Part shown: positions 55,459 to 64,000 of the stretch, one piece after another | Numbering within the stretch: the stretch's first letter is position 1 | Layout of the letters: each line of letters begins with the position of its first letter | Notes under the pieces: generated by a model | Database searches by the model: none | Told to the model about the DNA's origin: nothing | The model's input: the letters and a program-made list of their open reading frames with translations, nothing else | Source: JASGCP01 sp965263285 | GTDB lineage: Bacteria > Bacteroidota > Bacteroidia > Chitinophagales > Chitinophagaceae | Reading direction: 5' to 3' | Length of the DNA stretch: 64,000 nucleotides | Assembly (NCBI GenBank): GCA_965263285.1 | Contig: CBDHHD010000016.1 | Span: forward strand, 992,001 to 1,056,000 | Position numbers and translations under genes: made by a program

Positions 55459-56565
55459 ATGGATATGTTGAAAAGAATGATATATGGTTGTCTTTTATTA
55501 AATATAATAATGTTTACAAGCTGTAACAACAACAATAATGACGACTTAGTTACAAAAGATTCATTACAAAATTCAAATGCTTTTTTTAAGCAAGTCACAT
55601 TTGATACAACAAAAGAAAGTGTTGTAAAAAGTGTGGTGAGCGTCTCTGCCAAAGTGCAACCTAATGAGGACAAATGGATAAAAGTGTATCCTGTTGTAGG
55701 GGGGTATATAAAAAATTTGTATGCACATTTAGGTGATTTTGTACACAAAGGGCAAATACTTGCCGTTATACAAAGTAGTGAAATAGCAGACTTTCAAAAC
55801 CAATATGCTGCCGCAAAAGCAACTTTAGTTAATGCAAAAAAAACCCTATCTACAAATCAAGATCTATTAAAAGCAGGATTAAATACAGAACAAGATGTTT
55901 TACAGGCAGAGGCAGATTTAAGTAAAGCTAAAGCAGATTATCAACGCGTTGAAGAATTGAATAAGCTATATGGCTCGTACGGTAATTCTGCTATGAATAT
56001 TACAAGTCCTCTATCGGGATTTATTGTAGATAAAATAGTATATGAAGGAATGAAATTTAGAATTGACGATCCAGACTTTACTTCATTTTTTACCATTGCA
56101 GATATTAGTGACGTATGGGTTATTGGCAATGTGTTTGAAACAGATGTTGATAAAATAAAAATAGGAGATTCTGCAGATATACATCTTATTTCTTATCCTG
56201 ATAGGCATTATAAAGGTATTATTAATAGAATTTATACCGCTCTTGATCCTGTTACAAGAGTGATGAAGGTAAGAATTGATGTGCCTAACCCTGATTTTGC
56301 TCTTAAACCAGAGATGTTTGCTACAGTAGATATATATTATAGCAATAAACAAAAAAAATATCCTTATATTCCTTCTGCTGATATTATTTTTGATAGAAAT
56401 AAAAATTATGTAATGGTAAAACAAGGTAATAATTATGTACCTATTGAGATAAAAATCAATCAAACTGTTGGTCCTATTACATATCTTGATGCAGGACTTA
56501 AGCCAGGAGATAAAGTGGTAAATAAATTTCAACTTCTTTTATTTAATCAATATAAAGAAGAGTAA
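55459..56565 (+). CDS. RND periplasmic adaptor lipoprotein (CusB/CzcB-like)
   Basis: 368 residues. The lipobox is IIMFTSC (Cys22). Barrel-sandwich/lipoyl halves GGYIKNLYAHLGDFVHKGQI and ITSPLSGFIVDKIVYEGMKF surround a helical hairpin (~115-165). A beta-barrel (VWVIGNVFETDVDKIKIGD) and membrane-proximal domain follow. It links the inner-membrane RND pump to the TolC-like duct. There is no Met/His-rich metal motif at the N-terminus, so the metal cannot be named. Confidence 0.92.
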   Translation: MDMLKRMIYGCLLLNIIMFTSCNNNNNDDLVTKDSLQNSNAFFKQVTFDTTKESVVKSVVSVSAKVQPNEDKWIKVYPVVGGYIKNLYAHLGDFVHKGQILAVIQSSEIADFQNQYAAAKATLVNAKKTLSTNQDLLKAGLNTEQDVLQAEADLSKAKADYQRVEELNKLYGSYGNSAMNITSPLSGFIVDKIVYEGMKFRIDDPDFTSFFTIADISDVWVIGNVFETDVDKIKIGDSADIHLISYPDRHYKGIINRIYTALDPVTRVMKVRIDVPNPDFALKPEMFATVDIYYSNKQKKYPYIPSADIIFDRNKNYVMVKQGNNYVPIEIKINQTVGPITYLDAGLKPGDKVVNKFQLLLFNQYKEE

Positions 56566-56607
56566 TATTTAGATGGTGTTGAAGCTATTAATGAAGATTA
56601 TACTATT

Positions 56608-59600
56608 ATGAATAAATTTATTTCGAATATTGTTTCTTTTTCTTTAAAGAATCGTTTTTTCATATTTTTCATCACAGTTGTAATTATTATAGGTGGAATA
56701 TGGAGTTATATTAATACACCATTAGATGTATTTCCCGATGTAACCAACACACAAATTGTTATCGTGTCTCAATGGGAAGGTAGAAGTGCAGAAGAAGTGG
56801 AAAGATATGTAACTATACCATTAGAAGTTGCTTTAAATCCTGTTCAACAAAAAACTTCCCTTCGCTCTGTAACCATGTTTGGATTATCGGTTATTACCGT
56901 AAATTTTGACGATGGGGTACAAGATTTTTTTGCACGGCAACAGGTGATGAATTTATTATCCTCAGCCGATTTGCCCGACGATGTTTCTCCCGAAGTGCAA
57001 CCTCCTTATGGACCCACCGGTGAAATATATAGATATATACTAAAAAGCTCGGACAAAAATTCTATTGACCTATTAACTTATCAAAATTGGGTTGTAGATA
57101 GACAATTGAAAAGCGTAGAAGGAATAGCCGATGTGTATGCTTTTGGAGGCGCTAACAGAACCTATGAAATTACAGTAGATCCAATGAAATTGGCTAAATA
57201 TGAAATTACACCATTGGATGTGTATGATGCAGTTTCTAAAAGCAATATCAATGTAGGGGGTGATATTATTGAAAAAAATGGACAAGCGTATGTAGTAAGA
57301 GGAATAGGACTACTAACAAGCATTAGTGATATTGAGCATATTGTAGTAGATAATATTAATGGAACACCCATATTAGTAAAGGATCTAGCTACTGTTAGCC
57401 CTAGCTATCTTCCACGACTAGGGCAAGGGGGATTGGATACGAATAACGATGTGGTTGCCGTTACCGTTGTGATGCGTAAAGGCGAAAACCCCGCTGTGGT
57501 ATTAAAACGGTTAAAAGATAAAGTTAATTTTATTAATAGTCAAATATTGCCTTCTGATATTAAAATTGAACCTGTGTATGATCGCCAAGTGCTTATGAAT
57601 TATTCTACACATACTATTTTACATAATTTAGTAGAGGGTATTTTACTAGTAACTTTGGTGGTGTTTTTATTTATGTTTGATTGGCGTACTACAGTGATTG
57701 TGGGTATTATTATTCCGCTATCGCTTTTGTTTGCTTTTATATGCATGCGTATTAAGGGAATGTCTGCAAACCTCCTATCAATGGGGGCTATTGATTTTGG
57801 GATTATTATAGACGGAGCCGTAGTAATGGTAGAAGGTATGTTTGTTGTGCTGGCACATAAAGCATTAGAAGTGGGAGAAGAAAAGTTTAAAAAGGTGGCA
57901 AAATTAAGTATTATTAGAAAAAATTCATCTAACCTGGCTAAATCTATCTTTTTTGCTAAAGTGATTATTATTGTTTCATTATTTCCCATTTTTTCTTTTC
58001 AAAAAGTAGAAGGCAAGATGTTTTCTCCACTTGCATGGACATTGAGTTTTGCCTTATTAGGCGCTTTATTGTTTACGCTTACATTGGTACCCGTATTAGG
58101 GAGTATTCTATTGTCAAAGCATGTGCGTGAGCGATATAATCCTATTGTAGCATTTTTTAACTACGCTGTTTTAAAGGGATATAGATTTTGCGCTACATAT
58201 AAAAAAGCAGTTATTACTTCTACGCTTATTCTTGTTGTTGTTGTTTTCTATTCATTTAGATATTTGGGTTCTGAATTTTTACCTTCTCTTAATGAAGGAG
58301 ATTTATGGGTTACTACTAAGTTGCCCATGAGTGTGTCATTAGAAGAATCTAGAATGATTAATGATAGTATTCGAATTGAATTATTGCATTTCCCTGAAGT
58401 AGAACATGTGCTATCTTTAATTGGACGATCAAACGATGGTACTGATCCTAATGGTTTCTTTTTTTGTCAGTTTGAAGTAAACCTAAAACCTAAAGACCAG
58501 TGGAGTGAACATATTTCGTACGACCAACTGATAGATAAAATGACTAAGAAGATAAATGCTATTCCAGGCATTGTACTTAATTTCTCTCAGCCTATTGGAG
58601 ATAATGTCGCCGAAGCAGTATCAGGGTTTAAAGGGAATTTTGGTGTGAAGATATTTGGATATAACCTACAGCAATTAGAAAAATATGCAGATACATTTTA
58701 TAATATCATAGGAGGAATTAGGGGTGTTAAAGATTTAGGTATTATTCGTAATTTAGGACAACCTGAATTTAGTATTATCTTACATGAAGATAGAATGGCA
58801 ACTTATGGCATTACAGATGCTGATGCCAATTCTGTAATAGAAATGGCTATTGGAGGTAAATCGGCTTCTACTTTTTATGATAGAGAAAAGAAATTTCCTA
58901 TTCGTATTCGTTATCCTGTAGAATATAGAAACTCAGAGGCGGTGATTGCAAACTTATTAGTGCCTACAATTCATAATGTTAAAATACCTTTAAAAGAAAT
59001 TGCGGATATTAAAACAATTAGTAGCCCTGCATTTATATATAGAGATGATAATAATAGATATATTGCTATTAAATTTTCTATTCGTGGTAGAGATATGGGT
59101 AGTACTATTGCTGAAGCACAAAGAAAAACAAGTCAGTTGGTGCATCTTCCTAAAGGAACTCATACCGTATGGACAGGGGAATTTGAAAACCAAGTGCGTG
59201 CACAAAGAAAATTAACTCAAATTGTACCTGTTGTTATTGTTATTATATTTGTTATCTTATTTATTACTTTTGGTAATGTAAGGGATGCGGGTTTGGTAAT
59301 TCTTAATGTGCCTTTTGCTATTGCAGGGGGTATTTTAGCATTGCATATAACAGGTACGGTATTTAGTATATCGGCAGGAATTGGTTTTATTGCCTTATTT
59401 GGTATTTGTATTCAAAATGCGGTTATTCTTATTACTAAATTTAAACAAAATATATTTGTAAAAATGCCTTTACATAGTGCTATTGAAGAAGGTATTAAAG
59501 CAAGGGTACGACCTGTTGTGATGACGGCCCTCATGGCGGCTATAGGATTGTTGCCTGCTGCCGTTTCGAGAGGAATAGGATCTGAAACACAAAGACCGCT

Positions 59601-59748
59601 TGCTATTGTAGTGATTGGGGGACTATTGGCCGATACGCTTTTGTCATTACTTATTTTTTCAAATATTGTTCATATTGCTTATGCATATAAGTTGCGTGAA
59701 AAAAGAGAAAAACGATTAAATAGAAAAAAGCAAAATGGCTTAGATTAA
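56608..59748 (+). CDS. Heavy-metal RND efflux pump (CusA/CzcA family)
   Basis: 1046 residues, 12 transmembrane helices and two large periplasmic loops. The HME-RND proton-relay signature MGAIDFGIIIDGAVVMVEG (~residues 391-409) is intact with both Asp and the Glu. GGIWSYINTPLDVFPDVTNT, PEVQPPYGPTGEIYRY and ALMAAIGLLPAAVSRGIGSE are typical. It exports divalent or monovalent metal ions using the proton gradient. The C-terminus is short and basic. Third gene of a complete tolC-adaptor-RND operon; no metal sensor gene is adjacent. Confidence 0.95.
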   Translation: MNKFISNIVSFSLKNRFFIFFITVVIIIGGIWSYINTPLDVFPDVTNTQIVIVSQWEGRSAEEVERYVTIPLEVALNPVQQKTSLRSVTMFGLSVITVNFDDGVQDFFARQQVMNLLSSADLPDDVSPEVQPPYGPTGEIYRYILKSSDKNSIDLLTYQNWVVDRQLKSVEGIADVYAFGGANRTYEITVDPMKLAKYEITPLDVYDAVSKSNINVGGDIIEKNGQAYVVRGIGLLTSISDIEHIVVDNINGTPILVKDLATVSPSYLPRLGQGGLDTNNDVVAVTVVMRKGENPAVVLKRLKDKVNFINSQILPSDIKIEPVYDRQVLMNYSTHTILHNLVEGILLVTLVVFLFMFDWRTTVIVGIIIPLSLLFAFICMRIKGMSANLLSMGAIDFGIIIDGAVVMVEGMFVVLAHKALEVGEEKFKKVAKLSIIRKNSSNLAKSIFFAKVIIIVSLFPIFSFQKVEGKMFSPLAWTLSFALLGALLFTLTLVPVLGSILLSKHVRERYNPIVAFFNYAVLKGYRFCATYKKAVITSTLILVVVVFYSFRYLGSEFLPSLNEGDLWVTTKLPMSVSLEESRMINDSIRIELLHFPEVEHVLSLIGRSNDGTDPNGFFFCQFEVNLKPKDQWSEHISYDQLIDKMTKKINAIPGIVLNFSQPIGDNVAEAVSGFKGNFGVKIFGYNLQQLEKYADTFYNIIGGIRGVKDLGIIRNLGQPEFSIILHEDRMATYGITDADANSVIEMAIGGKSASTFYDREKKFPIRIRYPVEYRNSEAVIANLLVPTIHNVKIPLKEIADIKTISSPAFIYRDDNNRYIAIKFSIRGRDMGSTIAEAQRKTSQLVHLPKGTHTVWTGEFENQVRAQRKLTQIVPVVIVIIFVILFITFGNVRDAGLVILNVPFAIAGGILALHITGTVFSISAGIGFIALFGICIQNAVILITKFKQNIFVKMPLHSAIEEGIKARVRPVVMTALMAAIGLLPAAVSRGIGSETQRPLAIVVIGGLLADTLLSLLIFSNIVHIAYAYKLREKREKRLNRKKQNGLD

Positions 59749-59765
59749 AGACATGGTTATTTTAA

Positions 59766-59920
59766 AAAAAATAAATGTAAAAAAAACTTTTGAAGCAGTA
59801 GAAAAGTGCTATCTGCTAAAGCCTGAAATGTTTTATAAACTCCTTAAGAATTAAAAAATAAACTCCTAAATTTGCATGCAGAAGCAGTTAATTTTTATTA
59901 AAAAATGTTGTAAGCATGAC
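59766..59920 (+). pseudogene. IS481 3'-end remnant abutting the next gene
   Basis: ATAAATGTAAAAAAAACTTTTGAAGC follows the C-terminal codons of the IS481 transposase (NVKTPFEALEKWYQLKPEIF in the intact copy, here broken). It continues through AAACTCCTAAATTTGCATG to the right terminus TGTTGTAAGCATGACA. The terminal ATG starts the downstream DUF5672 frame. Confidence 0.8.
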
Positions 59921-60731
59921 ACAAGCAAAACTAGTAACTGTTGTAATACCTATTTATAAAACATGTTTTTCTTCATTTGAAAAAACAGCATGGAATCAAT
60001 GCATAAAAATATTAAACGAGCATCCTATTACTATTATTAAACCTCAATCATTAGATATCTCTAAACTATATTCTATTTATCCTTTCTTAAAAGTAGAAAA
60101 TTTTGATGATCATTATTTTAGAGATATTCAAGGTTATAATAAGTTAATGTTATCAAGTATGTTTTATGAAAGATTTCTATCATATAAATTTATTTTAATT
60201 TATCAGTTAGATGCATTTGTGTTTAAAGATGATTTATTATTATGGTGTAATAAAGATTATGATTATGTGGGGGCCCCTTTTGGCCCTGCAAAAGTAACTT
60301 TAGTTGGAAAATTAAAAATACTATATCAAAAATTTAAGGCTAATCAAAAAAAGATTATTAATGCTTCTTCCGCTTTTCATATGGTGGGTAATGGGGGATT
60401 TTCATTAAGAAAAACACATGTTTTTTATAATTATGCATTACAAAATAATCAAGAGATAAAAAAATTTATTGACAACCCTACTCAAAGTATATATAGATGT
60501 GCTTTTAATAATGAAGATGTATTTTGGAGTATATTGGTAAATAAGGAAAAGAAATATATATCCATGCCAAGATTTTATGAGGCTTTACACTTTTCTATTG
60601 AATCTGATCCTTTGGTAGCTATTCGATATAATAAATTTGTATTACCATTTGGTTGTCATGCTTGGTATGTAGATTTAGATAGATTTTCTTATTGGAAACA
60701 GTTTATTAAAGTAGAATATTTATCCTCTTGA
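59916..60731 (+). CDS. DUF5672-family protein (putative glycosyltransferase)
   Basis: 271 residues. It begins KLVTVVIPIYKTCFSSFEKTA and has FDDHYFRDIQGYNKLMLS, YKFILIYQLDAFVFKDDLLL, YDYVGAPFGPA and HMVGNGGFSLRK, all characteristic of DUF5672, a GT-A-like family found in polysaccharide clusters. YQLDAF gives a likely nucleotide-sugar Asp. Its first codons (MTQ) come from the IS481 remnant, so the original start may have been lost or lie at a non-ATG codon. Start of a sugar-transferase cluster. Confidence 0.85.
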   Translation: MTQAKLVTVVIPIYKTCFSSFEKTAWNQCIKILNEHPITIIKPQSLDISKLYSIYPFLKVENFDDHYFRDIQGYNKLMLSSMFYERFLSYKFILIYQLDAFVFKDDLLLWCNKDYDYVGAPFGPAKVTLVGKLKILYQKFKANQKKIINASSAFHMVGNGGFSLRKTHVFYNYALQNNQEIKKFIDNPTQSIYRCAFNNEDVFWSILVNKEKKYISMPRFYEALHFSIESDPLVAIRYNKFVLPFGCHAWYVDLDRFSYWKQFIKVEYLSS

Positions 60732-60868
60732 CAATTTATGTAAAAGCAATGCGATATTATATTAAAGTTGAGAGAAAGTTGCTTTTTCAGTTAAAATAAT
60801 TGTGCTTTAACCTCAAACCCAGAAAATTTAGGTAAATTATCTAATTTTTTAAAAGCCTTTGTACACAC

Positions 60869-61604
60869 CTAAAATTCAAGTAACAAATGAACATGTTTGG
60901 GTAAATATTTTTTATTTCCTTGTATGATTGTAATATTATCTCTATAGAATAACTCTTTATGATTGCTAATTAATTCATTTATCTTTTCTTTGTCTTTATA
61001 TTTTTCATTATTAAATTCTTGATGTGAAAAACTCTCGATTTTATTGATAATAAAATTAACATCTCCAAAATAAGAAAAATGCCAACCACCTTGTATTTTC
61101 TCGAATTTATCTTTATTCATTCTTAATGCTTGTAACGAATTTTTATTATTTACTAAAAATTTAGCAGTAAAAATTAATGTCCCATTCCATCTATCGGTAA
61201 CTAAAGAATTAATATTATAATAATAAAGATCTTGATTAAATACATTGCAAATACCATTAAATTTGTTTGTTAAATTTAGATCTGGTATTTCGTCAATATC
61301 AGAAACATTATAATATCATTTTCTAACAAAACATTAATTTTTATTATTCAATTAAAAAATTCCTTTGCTCTTGTTCATTATCCCAACAGCTATATTTCAA
61401 TTCTTTATTATATAATATAAATTATTTATCTTTAAAATTTGTCCCATTAAATTTATTAATATTAAATTTTAATTCTCTTTTTCTACCTGAAAATGTATAT
61501 GGTGATTCACAAATTACAAAATAGTTTACATAATCATTTAACTCGTGTAATCTAAAATTTAACATTTTTTCTTCTCCATTATATAAAAAACAATCAACAA
61601 TCAT
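60869..61604 (-). pseudogene. Glycosyltransferase family 17-like gene, broken
   Basis: The N-terminus MIVDCFLYNGEEKMLNFRLH, then LNDYVNYFVICESPYTFSGR, fits the GT17 family (beta-1,4-mannosyl-glycoprotein GlcNAc-transferase-like). A stop comes at ~61422. Fragments CWDNEQEQRNFL and DIDEIPDLNLTNKF with YYYNINSLVTDRWNGTLIFT follow in other frames, and the C-terminal 83 codons (RMNKDKFEKIQGGWHFSYFG) are open from 61120. At least three frame changes; not functional. Confidence 0.75.
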
Positions 61605-61695
61605 ATTTTATTATATTTTTGATATAACTAATTTTTTTATATCACTTTACAAAGATACTAACTCCCTATTAAATCATCTGCGAATATTCAATTTT

Positions 61696-61985
61696 GACTA
61701 AATCTTTTTTTGAGGTGCTGGGGTTCATGTTTAAATTGTTATGATGACCCTATTAATAGCTATCTTTTATGTAAATGTTTTATGCTTATCATAATAATTC
61801 ATATATATATAAAACTTCCACAGCCAGGTTTTTACTGGTTGTTTTGCTCGCCTCGTTTTGTAACGCTCTTTATCTAATGACAGGTCTAACGAGATGCTTT
61901 CTACAATTTCCATGCCTATATTTATCTCAATAACCTATGTTTTCCAATAAGTCTATTTATCTATCTAAGCAGTTATATTGTTTTA
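61696..61985. repeat. Family A element, decayed, without hairpin arm
   Basis: ACTAAATCTTTTTTTGAGG then TGCTGGGGTTCATG jumps to the central stem GTTATGATGACC/TTATCATAAT. It continues CTCGTTTTGTAACGCTCTTT and fades at TCTAAGCAGTTATATTG; the right terminus is absent. It fills the 61605-61999 gap. Confidence 0.65.
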
Positions 61986-61999
61986 AATTACGAGTAGGT

Positions 62000-62932
62000 T
62001 TAATAGGGTATAGGATATTTTTCTTGTAAAGTTTTCCAGCCTTGTAACACTTGTTGGGTTGTAAAAGTACAACATTGTAGATAATGATCTGGAGAAGTTA
62101 TTAAGCATTCTTTGCGAATATTGTTGGGGTTATTGTAGCAACCTCTTTTTTCACAATTATTTCCTAAGAATACACCCTTCCAAATAGAGGCATAATGCCG
62201 ATATTCAAATTCAATAGCATTTCCAAAAGCTAATAGAGAGGGTATGTGTAAAGATGCTGCAATATGGCTAGGACCTGAATCCATTCCTATAAAATAACTT
62301 GCTTGAGAAATCCAAACCATTAAATTTCTTAAGCTTACATGGAGAGGTTGGGCATTTGAATGCCGTAAAAAATGGGGCATGTATTTGTTGGAAATATAAA
62401 AAACTTCATATCCATCTTGTTTCGCTACATTAATCCATATATTCCAATCTATACCATGTATATTTCTAATAGCTTCTTTACGAGCTTGTGATTGATCTGT
62501 TAAATGAAGAAGCACATATTTTTTATTAAATACCTTACTCTTTTCAGATTCGCTTAAATAAATTTTTGGGTATTGCTCATTATATGGGATATTTAAAATT
62601 TTACAATAAGCACTTAGTATGTGCTCTCTTTTTAAAAAGTGATAATCTAAGCATGTAATAGGTCCATATTTGTTAAACCATTTTTTGTTTCCTAAGTTAA
62701 ATTTAAAAAATAGAAAAGGATAGTACTTTTTTATCCATCTCTTTTTTAATAGAAATAATTTGTTTACATTTTTAACATGAACTTGAGGGTGAGGATAATT
62801 TTCAAATAATTCAGGTAGTCTCGTATATACAATTATTTTTTTGTAATGTTTTGTTAATAGACAAATAGCAGGTTCAGCCCATAAAGCATCTCCTATCCCT
62901 AAAGATGTTACTACCCTAATTTTGTTATTCAT
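62000..62932 (-). CDS. Glycosyltransferase family 9 (heptosyltransferase-like)
   Basis: 310 residues. The N-terminal Rossmann start NKIRVVTSLGIGDALWAEPA and the C-terminal donor-binding YFIGMDSGPSHIAASLHIPS with FGNAIEFEYRHY match GT9/GT-B heptosyltransferases. A cysteine-rich segment near the end (NNCEKRGCYNN, KECLITSPDHYLQCC) resembles those in LPS-core relatives. It probably adds a sugar to a lipid-linked core or capsule. Its ATG overlaps the stop of the upstream gene by 4 bp (62929-62932), so the two are translationally coupled. Confidence 0.88.
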   Translation of the reverse strand: MNNKIRVVTSLGIGDALWAEPAICLLTKHYKKIIVYTRLPELFENYPHPQVHVKNVNKLFLLKKRWIKKYYPFLFFKFNLGNKKWFNKYGPITCLDYHFLKREHILSAYCKILNIPYNEQYPKIYLSESEKSKVFNKKYVLLHLTDQSQARKEAIRNIHGIDWNIWINVAKQDGYEVFYISNKYMPHFLRHSNAQPLHVSLRNLMVWISQASYFIGMDSGPSHIAASLHIPSLLAFGNAIEFEYRHYASIWKGVFLGNNCEKRGCYNNPNNIRKECLITSPDHYLQCCTFTTQQVLQGWKTLQEKYPIPY

Positions 62933-63909
62933 TTTATTTTTTCTATTCTATAATTCATTAGTTGCAAAATTTTAATTAATAGTGTTTTTATGTTTTTTAT
63001 TTTCTTTTTGCCATATACAGGCTTAAAAGTATTAAAATCTTTTTTGTTATGTGTAGTAAGTTGGTTTTTATATTGCGTTATTAGTTTTACAATAGCAGGA
63101 TTATTATCCCACACTTCTGTTCTTAAGTTTATATAGGCAGTGGATAGTTGTAAAGGCTCTTTTTGATAATTGAATTGACTAAAATGAAAAAGAATAAGTG
63201 GTTTACTATTTATAAAAAATTGATCATTCTTTTCTGATAGTAATCGTTCTTGTAAATTCCAGTGGGCTACATTTATTCCTTCTTCTCTTAATATGTATAG
63301 GTGTTCAAAAAAGAAAATAGGAACAAGATTTAACCATATTTGATCAACACAACTATTGGTGTGTCCATATTTTACTATTGTTTTGCCCCACCAATTTAAA
63401 AAAGGTAGAGTACTTGGTTGAGAGGCAACAGCAAAAAAACCGGCATTAAATAAACCAGTAGCTATCATATCTATTTCTGATGGTTTTTTATTGTCATTAA
63501 AGATAATAGGATTTAAAATATGTGGGGTGAGTATAATTGATTTATTGCGTAGAGCAAGTTCTACACACTCAAATGAGTTATATACATACATGTCGGTATC
63601 TAAATATATAAGCGTATTTGCGTGCAATTCCTGCAAAAAATAAGTTGCAAAAAAAGGTTTTAGTATACAACATATTTGAAAAATATTATAGTGGGTAATG
63701 ACATATTCTTTTTCTTCAAATTGCAGTTGAGATAAGGGAATAAGTTGAATAGGTAGATATGACTTGGTATCTATTCTTTCATGTATTTCATCGGCAAGTC
63801 CAATATAGGTATCATATAAAGGATTGTGTTGTAAAAAAGATTGGAAAAGTGCAATGGCTTGTCCTAATTTATTTAAACTACAAACAGTAAAACATATTTT
63901 TTTTGACAT
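62929..63909 (-). CDS. Nucleotide-diphospho-sugar transferase (GT-A/GT8-like)
   Basis: 326 residues. It opens SKKICFTVCSLNKLGQAIAL and contains NTLIYLDTDMYVYNSF with the DxD metal/donor motif (~residues 101-103), then GLFNAGFFAVASQ and SCVDQIWLNLVP, as in GT8-like/GT-A transferases. The basic C-terminal ~40 residues may bind membrane. First gene of a two-gene operon with the GT9 gene. It is likely part of a surface-polysaccharide locus that continues beyond the window. Only 91 bp of upstream DNA are visible, with AGTATTTTTGCA on its strand as a possible promoter. Confidence 0.82.
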   Translation of the reverse strand: MSKKICFTVCSLNKLGQAIALFQSFLQHNPLYDTYIGLADEIHERIDTKSYLPIQLIPLSQLQFEEKEYVITHYNIFQICCILKPFFATYFLQELHANTLIYLDTDMYVYNSFECVELALRNKSIILTPHILNPIIFNDNKKPSEIDMIATGLFNAGFFAVASQPSTLPFLNWWGKTIVKYGHTNSCVDQIWLNLVPIFFFEHLYILREEGINVAHWNLQERLLSEKNDQFFINSKPLILFHFSQFNYQKEPLQLSTAYINLRTEVWDNNPAIVKLITQYKNQLTTHNKKDFNTFKPVYGKKKIKNIKTLLIKILQLMNYRIEKIK

Positions 63910-64000
63910 TAGTAAATTAAATTGTACATCTTTAATAGAGTTAGATAATACAATCGTATTGCAAAATTAAATAAGTTAATTAGATTTGCAAAAATACTTT

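Noticed and set aside
57600..57989. 129-codon frame antisense to the RND pump (also 55335-55748 and 56083-56532 antisense to the adaptor region)
   Set aside because: Opposite conserved coding sequence, with no supporting signal.
2746..61985. CRISPR or REP-type array
   Set aside because: Copies are hundreds of bases long, far apart and bounded by target duplications. There are no regularly spaced short repeats or cas genes.

Overview
The window is strongly AT-rich DNA from a member of the Bacteroidota, probably a Chitinophagales/Sphingobacteriia-like lineage. The case rests on several traits. Many genes lack a Shine-Dalgarno sequence and instead carry a TAnnTTTG -7 promoter element just upstream. 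There are SPI/SPII-signal lipoproteins, a TamB-like giant, a GH3-family enzyme, a membrane pyrophosphatase, DUF5672 and GT9 sugar genes, and short peptides with the Bacteroidota 'LG..L.R.eLK...GG' leader. The genus cannot be fixed from the sequence.

Layout: 1-2611 is the N-terminal part of a TolB-like propeller/outer-membrane protein. 3245-5800 is clpC. 6246-16918 is mostly housekeeping: a polytopic glycosyltransferase, an unusual tRNA-Leu-like gene, GH3, an RsmB-type methyltransferase, a stand-alone homocysteine-methyltransferase module, a cyclophilin, serS and two membrane genes. 17328-21100 has a small lipoprotein, a cysteine-rich peptide, a kelch lipoprotein and IS debris. 21140-28598 has the TamB-like gene and hppA. 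28700-37450 is an accessory island with an IS481 element inside an IS1634 element inside an IS66 element, a consensus parS-like palindrome, a scrambled second IS locus and three more cysteine-rich peptides. 37457-43510 carries metF, a GH29 fucosidase and two MFS transporters. 43577-46375 is a dead IS1634-type element split by a MITE. 46533-49582 carries another cysteine-rich peptide, a three-deep repeat nest, and an ECF sigma factor next to an anti-sigma-like/HtrA-like protease fusion. 50097-59748 holds thrS-infC, a TPR lipoprotein and a complete heavy-metal RND efflux operon. The last 4 kb are sugar-transferase genes.

The dominant unexplained theme is mobile DNA without transposase. A roughly 440-bp fold-back element (here 'family A', ends GGCTAAATC...) occurs as more than 15 full, partial or decayed copies. 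At least two copies have 8-bp target duplications, one perfect and one 7/8. Two further families, B (GGCATAAC...) and C (GGTATAAC...), also make 8-bp duplications and carry family A copies inside them. The second theme is five cysteine-rich, leader-type peptide genes. All are on the minus strand and most lie among these elements, and one has knottin-like cysteine spacing. No dedicated exporter or maturation enzyme is visible in the window.
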